DNA from: a virus
Virus record (IMG/VR): IMGVR_UViG_3300025151_000064
Coordinates: 1 to 46,774 of that record
Strand: one strand, 5' to 3'
DNA: 46,774 bases
In this document: positions 1 to 7,103 of the stretch, piece after piece
How the letters are laid out: each line of letters begins with the position of its first letter
Numbering within the stretch: position 1 is the first letter of the stretch
Notes under the pieces: generated by a model
Told to the model about the DNA's origin: nothing
What the model saw: the letters and a program-made list of their open reading frames with translations, nothing else
The model's database searches: none
Program-made: the position numbers and the translations under genes

Positions 1-1476
1 TTTGAGCCTGCCCTACAACCCGGCTTTCTTCGTACCAGAAACTATCGACTCGACAAAGCAAAGACTAAACTTGAGATAACCATTCAAGACTCTGAAGTTG
101 AGTCAGACTTCCCATATCCTCCGGGGGTAGTTGAGATAGATGTTGACTACCAGATTGGATCAAGCCTTCTGGGGAGTAACCCATTTACGGGAGGGCCATC
201 AGGTTTCAATGTCTGGACTGCTCAGATGGGTGGTTCATTCACACTGGCAAAAGGTTTTCATCCTCACTGGAGAAAGATCTATCCGTACTACCTGATCATT
301 CAACTGATACGAACCAGATTCATCCCCGGCCCTGCTTTTGATACAAGCTATACTAGTTCTGCCGGTGATTCTTTAGCATCTCCTGTTGATACAGGTGATA
401 ACAGTTCGATTGACAAAAAAGCAAATGGGACTGTGATCCCACTAAAATTCAATTTGTCTGAAAGTATGTTTGGTAGAACTTTCGGATTTAATTTTGAATG
501 GGGAGTTGTCCAACCACCACAAAAAGCTGTAGCTGCTTTAAGATTCGGGTTCCCTTCTAATGAATTTGCTGACTTAGCTTCTGCATCCTCAAGTGGAACA
601 ACTAGTCAGGTTATTTGGAGTTGGGACATGTGGATCTCTAGTGTCTACGGAGATGGAACAGACTCTCGTAGTGGCACTTGGGATAACTACTACTTAACTG
701 CTCCCCTTAGGTACTGGAAAGCCGCACCTACTAAAGAAGGTAAATTAGCAGGACAAGGGCAGTGGGTCAGCAGGAATATACCTGTTCTTAGCTCATGGAA
801 AAGTCATGGGGCAGCAATGTCTAATCGAGGTAACATGAGAGCAAGTTTTGAAGGTGATCAAAGATTTGAACCCTGCCAAGACAATGCTGATTTCTGGTAC
901 GGGAGAACTCAACAAGGCTTCTCTGCCTCAGGAACTACTCCTACTCCGAATTTCAATGGAAGTATTGACCCTGATAATCGAATCCTTGATTTTAACTTTG
1001 ACATTTCAATCGTCCAAAATAATCATGTGATCATGCATTCGACCGTCAACGATGGTAACAACACAATTTCAGATAATCAATCTGGAAACGGACTAACTCT
1101 TGGAGCTAATGCAGCCGCTGGTACTGCTGGTCAGGAACCATTTAATCCTGTCGAAGTAGTTATTACGTCAAGTAGTTCTGAAGCAGATATTCCACAAATT
1201 AATAGCGTCTCGCCTTCGTTTGAAATTATCGTAACTGGCAAAGTGTCTGCTGCTGGCAAAGCTGCACCTGTCCCCGTCTTCAGCAAATTTGGCGAAGCAG
1301 AGTTGATCGAACGCATGAAAGACAGCAAAATAAAACCCTTAACACAGTTAGGTGATACGCCAATTTACATAACTGCGTTTAAAATGAAATATGCATGTCA
1401 GGGTTCACCTTCTGTCGCAGCAGGTGACTCAATAATGGATCATATTCATGGTACACTAGGTGAATCAGTATTTTAG
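1..1476 (+). CDS. Structural protein, C-terminal part (gene cut by the window start)
   Basis: Frame 1 is open from the first base to the stop at 1474-1476 (491 codons), although the first internal ATG is only at 226. The upstream part encodes sensible protein with an FPYPPG stretch, so the gene begins outside the left edge. It most likely continues the gene that starts at 46514, which runs off the right edge in the same frame; joined, they give about 578 residues. The protein is rich in Ser, Gly, Thr and Asn, with no signal peptide or catalytic motif, which fits a beta-rich virion protein. It follows the tape-measure-like gene on the circular map, the usual place of distal tail or tail-tip proteins. 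The role is inferred from position only. Confidence 0.75.
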   Translation, partial: FEPALQPGFLRTRNYRLDKAKTKLEITIQDSEVESDFPYPPGVVEIDVDYQIGSSLLGSNPFTGGPSGFNVWTAQMGGSFTLAKGFHPHWRKIYPYYLIIQLIRTRFIPGPAFDTSYTSSAGDSLASPVDTGDNSSIDKKANGTVIPLKFNLSESMFGRTFGFNFEWGVVQPPQKAVAALRFGFPSNEFADLASASSSGTTSQVIWSWDMWISSVYGDGTDSRSGTWDNYYLTAPLRYWKAAPTKEGKLAGQGQWVSRNIPVLSSWKSHGAAMSNRGNMRASFEGDQRFEPCQDNADFWYGRTQQGFSASGTTPTPNFNGSIDPDNRILDFNFDISIVQNNHVIMHSTVNDGNNTISDNQSGNGLTLGANAAAGTAGQEPFNPVEVVITSSSSEADIPQINSVSPSFEIIVTGKVSAAGKAAPVPVFSKFGEAELIERMKDSKIKPLTQLGDTPIYITAFKMKYACQGSPSVAAGDSIMDHIHGTLGESVF

Positions 1477-1485
1477 GAGTAGACA

Positions 1486-1821
1486 ATGGCAAAGCCCATC
1501 ACAATTACCACACCAGATCTTGATTACAAAATTCGACTAGCCAATCAGGAGGACGAAACCCTCTTCGAAGCTGAGGCGATTTACATTGATCATATTCTGG
1601 CGAAGTCCCAAGAAAACATAGATCTATCTGAAGAAGACGCAGTCGTTGAATGGCTACCTCGTTTTACCGAGATGCTAAACAAGAAATTCAATGTTGAGAT
1701 CTCTGGAACAGATGCATTTTTCATCGCCAGAGAATCCGTCAAATTGATGGTAGACCTTAAAAAAAAATACGCAGATATGTCGATGTCGCAGCAACCTACG
1801 GAATCAACCCCTTCGACCTAA
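1486..1821 (+). CDS. Putative tail assembly chaperone, short (frame 0) product
   Basis: 111 residues, with a good ribosome site (AGGAG) 9 bases after the previous stop. It is mostly helical and acidic in the middle, and ends in a low-complexity Gln/Ser/Thr/Pro tail. Near the 3' end the codons CTT AAA AAA AAA TAC form a run of nine A (1759-1767), a classic slippery stretch, and the -1 frame from there is open into the next reading frame up to 2018. This is the layout of gpG/gpGT-type tail assembly chaperones, in which a small fraction of ribosomes makes a longer product. No family match was recognised by sequence alone, and the position after rather than before the tape-measure-like gene is atypical. 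Confidence 0.6.
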   Translation: MAKPITITTPDLDYKIRLANQEDETLFEAEAIYIDHILAKSQENIDLSEEDAVVEWLPRFTEMLNKKFNVEISGTDAFFIARESVKLMVDLKKKYADMSMSQQPTESTPST

Positions 1822-2018
1822 CACCTATGCAGCTTAAAATGCTGCAAATGGGTATCCCCAGAACCATCGCCAAACGGGAGATGCTTCAAAGGAATAGTCA
1901 GGGTAAAATGACTGAGGATAGATTGTATTCATTGATTTATAATATTTACGAAGACGATGACAAAGCAGCCAGAACAGTCAGCGACTTTATAATCGAGAAA
2001 GCAAAAAGGCAGTCATGA
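1767..2018 (+). CDS. -1 frameshift extension of the 1486 gene (long chaperone-like product)
   Basis: Read in the -1 frame from the A9 run, 83 codons follow without a stop. The 20 codons before the first ATG (1827) encode ordinary protein (RRYVDVAATYGINPFDLTP), so the ATG at 1827 is probably internal and not a true start. No clear ribosome site precedes 1827. The fused product would be about 177 residues, ending in a helical domain of about 63 residues with an acidic YEDDDKAA patch. Its stop overlaps the start of the portal gene (ATGA at 2015). An independent 63-residue gene starting at 1827 remains possible. Confidence 0.6.
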   Translation: MRRYVDVAATYGINPFDLTPMQLKMLQMGIPRTIAKREMLQRNSQGKMTEDRLYSLIYNIYEDDDKAARTVSDFIIEKAKRQS

Positions 2019-3232
2019 ACAAAGACTTCAATCCAGACGAGTTACTCGGAACCCCGATGACCGCTGACTATATGCCCAGTGGTTACGCAGGTATCTTTCT
2101 CTTTGCCAGAAACAGACCACCATTTAGCCTGACTGTGATTCAGGAGATGCTGGCAGACCCTCGGGTCATCTTTGGTCTGTGGTTACTCAAGGGACCGATC
2201 CTAGCCAACTCACGTTTCTTCATCGAATGTGAGAACGAAGATGTTAAAGAGTTCTTAGTTCGCAACGTCACTCGTTTCTGGAAGAACTCGGCTGCTCGCG
2301 CATTGAAAGCTATTGAGTGGGGATACTCTGGTAGCGAAGTAATGTATCGAGTCAATGAAGGAAAGATTGAGTTTGACATCCTGAAGGATCTGCACTCGCA
2401 GGACTTGATGGCTGTCACACACGATGGCTCATTGGTGGGCTTCACTGTGAGAAATGTGCCAGACCCTCATACCAAGCAAGGTCGCCACAAAATCTTCTTG
2501 GGCATCCCCAAGGGATTCTGGCATACACATTGGAGGACCCACCACCCATGGTATGGTCTAAGTCGATTGTACGGAGCGCATATCCCGTGGTGGGAAATGT
2601 GGTCAGACGGAGGGTATCGAGATGTTCGTAGATTGTGGTTCCACAAAAATGCGTTCGAGGGTGGTACGATGTATCATCCCCCCGGAATCACACGCACGAA
2701 GGACGGTTTAACCATCTCAAACAAAGACCTCGCTCGTGAAATGATCGAAAAGAAGCGTACAGGTGGAACGCTTACGCTTCCGAATACCATGGGCGCAGAC
2801 AATGTCCGTAGTTGGGAATACATCCCACCTATGGCAAACCAAATCCCAGCAGGGTTAATGGAGTACGGACAGAGCCTCAAAGAGGAGTTGTTCGAAGGGA
2901 TGGGTATCCCTCCAGAAGTATTCCAGAACGCCACCTCGGGCTTTGGAGCGGCTTCTGGAAGGCAGATACCAGAGGAAGCATTCTTCTCCATCCTTCAGGA
3001 GATGACGCAATGGCTGATCTCTGACGCTGACAACCAGATCTTCCGTCACTTAGTACGCATCAACTTTGGTGAAGTGCCATACGAGATCGTACCATTCGGT
3101 CTAACAGGCAAAGCTGAAGAACGTGAAGCTGAACTGCGGGAAGATAATCGTGCTGCTCAGGCTGCTCAGTCGGGCATCATGGCTGGAGCAGGAGCCATGC
3201 CTCCACAGCAAGAAGAAGTTGTTGAAGAATAA
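2015..3232 (+). CDS. Portal protein, Mu gp29-like (DUF935 type)
   Basis: The 405-residue protein forms the dodecameric ring at the capsid vertex through which DNA is packaged and ejected. The supporting region is the C-terminal half: WEYIPP, then YGQSLKEELFEGMGIPPEVF and a following TSGFGAASGRQ stretch (about residues 270-320), typical of portal proteins of the Mu gp29 group. The C terminus is Ala/Gln/Glu-rich and disordered. The start overlaps the preceding stop (ATGA). The gene lies 26 kb before the terminase on this map and behind the tail genes on the circle, whereas portals normally sit next to terminase and capsid genes. Function is assigned with good confidence from family features. 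Confidence 0.85.
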   Translation: MNKDFNPDELLGTPMTADYMPSGYAGIFLFARNRPPFSLTVIQEMLADPRVIFGLWLLKGPILANSRFFIECENEDVKEFLVRNVTRFWKNSAARALKAIEWGYSGSEVMYRVNEGKIEFDILKDLHSQDLMAVTHDGSLVGFTVRNVPDPHTKQGRHKIFLGIPKGFWHTHWRTHHPWYGLSRLYGAHIPWWEMWSDGGYRDVRRLWFHKNAFEGGTMYHPPGITRTKDGLTISNKDLAREMIEKKRTGGTLTLPNTMGADNVRSWEYIPPMANQIPAGLMEYGQSLKEELFEGMGIPPEVFQNATSGFGAASGRQIPEEAFFSILQEMTQWLISDADNQIFRHLVRINFGEVPYEIVPFGLTGKAEEREAELREDNRAAQAAQSGIMAGAGAMPPQQEEVVEE

Positions 3233-3257
3233 AATTCAATAAATTGGAAGGTGTAGG

Positions 3258-5027
3258 ATGAGGTTTAGCGTACAGACTCAAAGAGACAGCAGTGGTACCC
3301 ATGGGCTAACTATCTACGATCCTGAGAAAACTAGACAACAACTACAGCAAGCTGGTAAAGATACCAGCGGACTATCTGGGTTTGTAAATTCTTTTACTTA
3401 CAGAACAAGAGGCCCAATTTCATCTGATGGTTTCTTATTAACTGATAGAGAATCTCTGGAAAAGGTGTTCCCAGAATATTTTGAAGAAACAGAGGGTACT
3501 TCTGGGTTTGGAGGAGTTTTTGGAGAAAGGCTTGGATGGTATGGCGTATCGCAGATATCGCTATACATATATAACAGTTCGAACACTCTTGTCTCCAGTT
3601 TGAAAAATTTAAGAATTGCGGGAGCTTACCCAATAACCTACTGCTTAAAACCATCAGGTTATGCTGACTTTTGGGATGGGGGAGATCCAGTTGCAGGAGA
3701 CCACAATTTCAAAAAACAGTTGTACATTGCTCACATAGTTGATGAGCGATACTTTTTTACAAATGAGTATGATTCTCGTTTTCAGAATGATGGTGGAACT
3801 AATCTCAACAACACTCTTAGGCAGAACCTTCCGAGAACTTGGCATAAATCATCTGAAGAATCTTCAATCACTTCTGGACACAGTTCAGGGGCTATGGTTG
3901 ATACGTTGTTTGAGGATAATACAAAGTTCGAATCAGCGGACACTCAACCAACTAATTACCAAACATTAATAGAGTACCTTCATCCAGAAGGTGATATTAG
4001 TAACTGGGATCATACTTTAGCTGACTACCCTACGCTGTGTAGAAATATTGAAGTGAAACAGGAAGATCGTTGGGAAAATCTATGGTCACTTCTCGATGAG
4101 ATAGGACATACCATTGTGTATGATTTTACTTTAGCGTCACAGAAACGAAGAGTGGTGGCTTTGGGGGACACTAGTAGTACGTCCTTGTCCTCGGAAAGAA
4201 CAGAAAATGAGTCAAAGATTCTTGAGAAGTCTTACAGCACTAACATCAAGATAGCCACAGACAACTATCATGTATTCTTTCCCCAAAGTTCAGGGAGAGA
4301 TATAAGCATAAAAACATATGTAAAAGCATCTTCAGGACTGTCAATATCCTATTCCCCAGAAGAAATTGGAGGGGGAGGATCAGCATCGCCAGACAACAAA
4401 TCTATTTTAGGCAGACTTCATTACAGAAGTTATTGCCGAAACGAAATAGAAAATCATGCCGAAGAACTAGCAAAACTACATCTTAAAAAAGACTTGTTTG
4501 AAGGTAGAGTTGCTAACAGGAGAGAGGTTTACTCAGGGTTTATTGGATTCACTTATACCACTAAAGATATCAGTTCAATTACTTGGGTATGTGATGGGTT
4601 TGGCCCAAGAACAATACTTAGACAAGATCCATTTCACCTTGATTACCACGATTTCTTAGAAGTCTTTAAGATAAAAAAGAAATCTTCTTTTGAACCAAAA
4701 TTAGTACCTTACATGCCAAGCGAATCGTTTAATTCTCTTAAATGGTTTATTGGAACTGGCTCTACTCCAGCAGCATCTGGAGGTATTCCCGGTTCGGCTG
4801 ACATTGCAGATTCCCATTATGGTACAGTCAAAGTTTACAATGTATTTGATGAAGCAACAGGAAGTACTCAAATTCAATTAATTGTTTTTAATATTGGTAA
4901 TAGCTCTTCTGGGGCAAATGGTAGGTGGGAAACAGTGTCACCAAATATAGATGCAATGGTTCAAGATTACCAAGTTGTTATAAGTAGTGGGTCTTCCGCT
5001 GGTACTTATTCAGTTAGCCACCCATAA
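3258..5027 (+). CDS. Large structural protein, probably tail tip or baseplate
   Basis: 589 residues, starting with a GGAAGG ribosome site 25 bases after the portal. It is rich in Ser, Tyr, Phe, Gly and Asn, with no transmembrane segment and no motif I can assign to an enzyme. The middle (about 330-350) is charged, a Gly-rich linker (GGGGSAS) lies near residue 375, and the C-terminal 100 residues are low-complexity Gly/Ser-rich beta sequence (NIGNSSSGANGRWE). This pattern of a folded N-terminal part followed by linkers and a beta-rich end fits tail hub or receptor-binding virion proteins. It closes the rightward late transcription unit and faces the leftward operon. Confidence 0.55.
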   Translation: MRFSVQTQRDSSGTHGLTIYDPEKTRQQLQQAGKDTSGLSGFVNSFTYRTRGPISSDGFLLTDRESLEKVFPEYFEETEGTSGFGGVFGERLGWYGVSQISLYIYNSSNTLVSSLKNLRIAGAYPITYCLKPSGYADFWDGGDPVAGDHNFKKQLYIAHIVDERYFFTNEYDSRFQNDGGTNLNNTLRQNLPRTWHKSSEESSITSGHSSGAMVDTLFEDNTKFESADTQPTNYQTLIEYLHPEGDISNWDHTLADYPTLCRNIEVKQEDRWENLWSLLDEIGHTIVYDFTLASQKRRVVALGDTSSTSLSSERTENESKILEKSYSTNIKIATDNYHVFFPQSSGRDISIKTYVKASSGLSISYSPEEIGGGGSASPDNKSILGRLHYRSYCRNEIENHAEELAKLHLKKDLFEGRVANRREVYSGFIGFTYTTKDISSITWVCDGFGPRTILRQDPFHLDYHDFLEVFKIKKKSSFEPKLVPYMPSESFNSLKWFIGTGSTPAASGGIPGSADIADSHYGTVKVYNVFDEATGSTQIQLIVFNIGNSSSGANGRWETVSPNIDAMVQDYQVVISSGSSAGTYSVSHP

Positions 5028-5028
5028 C

Positions 5029-5072
5029 AAAAAAGGCTCCCGAGGAGGAGCCAAAAGATATCCCCGGGAGCC
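5029..5072 (-). terminator. Leftward intrinsic terminator with competing hairpins
   Basis: On the minus strand GGCTCC-TCCTCG-GGAGCC (5052 to 5035) is followed by six T (5034 to 5029), a standard intrinsic terminator for the leftward operon. A second GGGAGCC at 5066-5072 can pair with the same GGCTCCC arm on the plus strand, giving an alternative, longer fold. It lies just past the convergent gene ending at 5027. Confidence 0.75.
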
Positions 5073-5119
5073 ATATACCGAACCGAACTATTCGTATTAT
5101 GTTCGATTAGGATTTATAG

Positions 5120-5308
5120 TCAAACCCTAAACAGTGTAGAAATCAGATTACCTGTTCCCAGAGATCTACCATCTGCATTACGGGTCACATTAGTCTTAGA
5201 GTCGTAAGTAGCTACAACCCTTCCATTAGCGTCTCTAGCAGTAACTGTCGTGCCTTTCTTATCAGACATCCCAACTACGTTACCTTTGTTGTTTCTGAAA
5301 GTACTCAT
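5120..5308 (-). CDS. Small repeat protein (RDxxGRxxGT-like repeats)
   Basis: 62 residues, with an AGGAG ribosome site 8 bases before the ATG. The sequence has about three copies of a 17-20 residue unit: FRNNKGNVVGMSDKKG, ARDANGRVVATYDSK and TRNADGRSLGTGN. Short beta-type repeats of this RDxxGR kind occur in small phage proteins of unknown role and resemble RHS/YD-type beta units. It is the last gene of the leftward unit and sits alone between two terminators, so it may be expressed by readthrough or from its own promoter. Function unknown. Confidence 0.7.
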   Translation of the reverse strand: MSTFRNNKGNVVGMSDKKGTTVTARDANGRVVATYDSKTNVTRNADGRSLGTGNLISTLFRV

Positions 5309-5319
5309 ATCTTTCTCCT

Positions 5320-5367
5320 AAAAAATCCCCCGCCACCATATGACAGTCCGAGTTTCTGTCGGTGGCG
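5320..5367 (-). terminator. Leftward terminator with two-tier stem
   Basis: Minus-strand reading: CGCCACC, inner GACAG...CTGTC hairpin, then GGTGGCG, GGGGA and TTTTTT. The outer 7-bp stem (5361-5367 with 5331-5337) encloses a 5-bp inner stem (5356-5360 with 5342-5346) and is followed by six T at 5325-5320. It separates the operon from the 5120 gene. The space between stem and T-run is longer than usual, so efficiency may be partial. Confidence 0.65.
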
Positions 5368-5409
5368 AGGGCAATCAGCGGTGACAACTTTACCGCATCA
5401 TGTATTAAA

Positions 5410-5476
5410 GGTGAGCAGGGGACGCTAGATCCCCACCTAGTTCGCAGTCGAGAGTTTCTACGAAGCCCTGCTCACC
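5410..5476 (-). ncRNA. Structured RNA element in the 3' part of the leftward operon
   Basis: A perfect 11-base inverted repeat (GGTGAGCAGGG at 5410-5420 and CCCTGCTCACC at 5466-5476) encloses a second hairpin with stem GGGGA/TCCCC (5418-5422 with 5430-5434) and a 7-base loop. The whole is 67 bases and lies 8 bases after the stop of the 5485 gene. It superficially resembles a cloverleaf with acceptor and T-arm, but it lacks a T-loop consensus, a D-arm and an anticodon stem. It could be a processed small RNA, a 3'-end stabilising structure or a protein-binding site. Strand is assumed from transcription direction. Confidence 0.5.
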
Positions 5477-5484
5477 TCCCAGTT

Positions 5485-5961
5485 CTAGTTAGACTCTGCT
5501 ATCGCTTTAAGCTTGCTGCTAAGTTGCTCATGAAAGCTCTCATTCTCTTTCAGAAAATTAGCAACGTCATTGATGATCTTGACAATCGTATCTGGAATAT
5601 CTGTGTACTGAGTATTTTCGGCAATGTAGTAATCAGCCTTTACCCATTCCGCAACAAATACTGCATTCCCTCGGAATGATTGCACTTCAAGAGTCGGGTC
5701 ACTAGCATCGAACTGAAAAGCAGTCTCAGCTATTGCAGAGGCTCCACGATTAACTGGAAGGTTTTCCAGTATGCCTTCTTCGTTCACGTACATGTAAACT
5801 TCAACCTTATCGGTTCCCAGAACTTCTTCTGGAAAAGGAATCCTTAGAGGCTGTACCAGTCCACCTACAATCTCTCGTATAGTTTCGTACATCTCATCTG
5901 CTGGAACCATGGCTGTACGTGATTCATGGTCAGTTGTAATTGCTGTGATTAAAAAGCTCAT
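5485..5961 (-). CDS. DUF3846-like protein
   Basis: 158 residues. The segment EVYMYVNEEGILENLPVNRG (about 53-72), followed by AIAE and later FRGNAVFVAE (about 96-105), matches the DUF3846 pattern known from many phages and mobile elements (NEEG, LPxN, then a G-x-A/V-V-V motif). That family has no established function; it is often next to antirestriction-like genes. The C-terminal 40 residues form a charged helix (NDVANFLKENESFHEQLSSKL) outside the domain. It is the last tightly linked gene of the leftward operon, one base after the 5963 gene. Confidence 0.65.
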   Translation of the reverse strand: MSFLITAITTDHESRTAMVPADEMYETIREIVGGLVQPLRIPFPEEVLGTDKVEVYMYVNEEGILENLPVNRGASAIAETAFQFDASDPTLEVQSFRGNAVFVAEWVKADYYIAENTQYTDIPDTIVKIINDVANFLKENESFHEQLSSKLKAIAESN

Positions 5962-5962
5962 C

Positions 5963-6190
5963 TTAAATCCCTTTCGGTTCTTTCTTCGGTTCGATAAAAG
6001 TTCTGCCCTCGGCTTTCTGAAGGACTTTGACTAGTTTCTCTACATCTTTCTTGTACTTCTTATGGCCGAAGTACCAACCATCTCTTTCATCCCTGATGAT
6101 CCACCATCCTACGTTGAGTCTGGTTCCGGGGGAACTCCACTTCTTTATTTCCTCGAGATGTTTCTTAGATTTGATTTTGATTATTTCCAT
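5963..6190 (-). CDS. Hypothetical small basic protein
   Basis: 75 residues, strongly basic (Lys-rich at both ends), with a central beta-like core containing GWWIIRDERDGWYFGHKKY. The first ten codons overlap the end of the 6181 gene. The alternating charged and aromatic pattern suggests a small soluble nucleic-acid- or protein-binding protein, but no family was recognised. It lies inside the leftward operon between a small lipoprotein and the DUF3846 gene. Confidence 0.65.
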   Translation of the reverse strand: MEIIKIKSKKHLEEIKKWSSPGTRLNVGWWIIRDERDGWYFGHKKYKKDVEKLVKVLQKAEGRTFIEPKKEPKGI

Positions 6191-6354
6191 GACTCTCCAC
6201 CTTTCTGGAGGTAAAGACCACCTCCGAATTCGACCTGACTGTCAAACACTCGGGTCTCAGTTTTGCCTGCGGTAGAGCATCCTGCAAACGCACAGATCAC
6301 TCCAATTCCAAATGCAATAATGCATAACATAGTTCCACGATGATGTTTATTCAT
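6181..6354 (-). CDS. Putative small lipoprotein
   Basis: 57 residues from the ATG at 6354, preferred over an upstream ATG at 6411 because it gives a clean signal peptide: MNKHHRG, a hydrophobic stretch (MLCIIAFGIGVICAFAG) and a lipobox-like AFAGC with Cys at about residue 24. The mature part is only about 33 residues, with a GGGLYLQKGG motif. The start overlaps the stop of the 6347 gene. Small phage lipoproteins act as outer-membrane spanins or as superinfection-exclusion proteins; this one lacks the proline-rich composition of Rz1, and its early-operon position favours the second role. That is inference. Confidence 0.6.
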   Translation of the reverse strand: MNKHHRGTMLCIIAFGIGVICAFAGCSTAGKTETRVFDSQVEFGGGLYLQKGGESWK

Positions 6355-6853
6355 AAGTTCCCTCACACCCTTCACATAGTTGAAGTTCCCATTCTTCCAA
6401 CACGCATCCACACTGGAGGCATTTCTTTTGGTCGTCAGGTTTCTTTTCTAAATCAGCTAGGCACTTCTTGCGAAACTCCTGATGATTTTCAAAGACCTCT
6501 GGAGCTAAGAATTCTAAGATTCTTTTATTGGTTTGATACAGCGACCTGAGCAGTCGTTTACGTAAGTTGTACTTGCTCCAGTAGTACTGGATCTCTGCCA
6601 AAGGTATATGATCTAGGTCACCTTCCAGATGAGCCTGATCAAGCTCTGCACAGACATCATCAATTGCATCAAATAGATTTTGTAGTTTTTCTTCCACGAT
6701 TCGGTTCCTTAAAAAAAGTAATGAAAAGAGCAGTTTCTCATCGTACTCAGGATGTCGGAGGCTCGGAAGCATTGTTTGTCTAAGGAGGACTGCTTCCAAG
6801 CAAGTAGTGGTTACAAAGCCACTCACTACCTTGGCTCTTCCTGCGGCAGACAT
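6347..6853 (-). CDS. Helical protein with C-terminal zinc ribbon
   Basis: 168 residues. Residues about 40-140 are predicted helical and charged (heptad-like LFDAIDDVCAELDQAHLEG). The C-terminal end carries CLQCGC...LCEGCEG (about 144-164), two Cys pairs spaced as a zinc ribbon. The start at 6853 has no good ribosome site and translation could begin at the ATG at 6772, which would remove the first 27 residues. The gene lies between the 6882 gene and the lipoprotein gene in the leftward operon. Function unknown; DNA or RNA binding is plausible. Confidence 0.65.
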   Translation of the reverse strand: MSAAGRAKVVSGFVTTTCLEAVLLRQTMLPSLRHPEYDEKLLFSLLFLRNRIVEEKLQNLFDAIDDVCAELDQAHLEGDLDHIPLAEIQYYWSKYNLRKRLLRSLYQTNKRILEFLAPEVFENHQEFRKKCLADLEKKPDDQKKCLQCGCVLEEWELQLCEGCEGTYE

Positions 6854-6881
6854 GACTCACGCCGCTGAGGACGGAAGCATC

Positions 6882-7103
6882 CTATCCTAGTTCTTTGAGG
6901 ACTTTGTCCCACTTCCCCTTCTTCATGCTAATGCGTGCTGCATCAGCCTCTTTCTTGGTTGCGTAGGGGCCATAGTACTCAGTCCCTGTATCGAAGTCTA
7001 CCTTAACTTCCCATGACCCAACCTCGATAGGAGGGTCTAGGAAGTGAAGTTCTTTTGCCAGAGACTTAGTAGCTCTTACTGTAGTGAATGTGATCTTACT
7101 CAT
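6882..7103 (-). CDS. Hypothetical small protein
   Basis: 73 residues from the ATG at 7103, chosen over an ATG six codons upstream because GGGAGGAG lies 4-5 bases before it. The core contains PIEVGSWEVKVDFDTGTEYYGPYATKKEADAARISMKKG: a short beta hairpin followed by a K/A helix, similar in layout to small SPOR- or KEAD-type motifs (YGPYATKKEADA) seen in many phage proteins. The start overlaps the end of the helicase gene by 8 bases, implying translational coupling. Function unknown. Confidence 0.65.
   Translation of the reverse strand: MSKITFTTVRATKSLAKELHFLDPPIEVGSWEVKVDFDTGTEYYGPYATKKEADAARISMKKGKWDKVLKELG

Noticed and set aside
226-228. ATG 226 as true start of the first gene
   Set aside because: The frame is open and protein-like from base 1 and continues the gene cut at the right end, so 226 is an internal Met.
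1827-2018. Independent 63-residue gene from ATG 1827
   Set aside because: No good ribosome site, and the -1 frame is open with protein-like content 60 bases further upstream to the A9 run. The frameshift reading is preferred, though not proven.
5410-5476. Possible tRNA gene on either strand
   Set aside because: The acceptor-like stem and a 5-bp arm with a 7-base loop look right, but the loop is not TTCNANN, there is no D-arm or 5-bp anticodon stem, and no CCA. It was kept only as a structured element.
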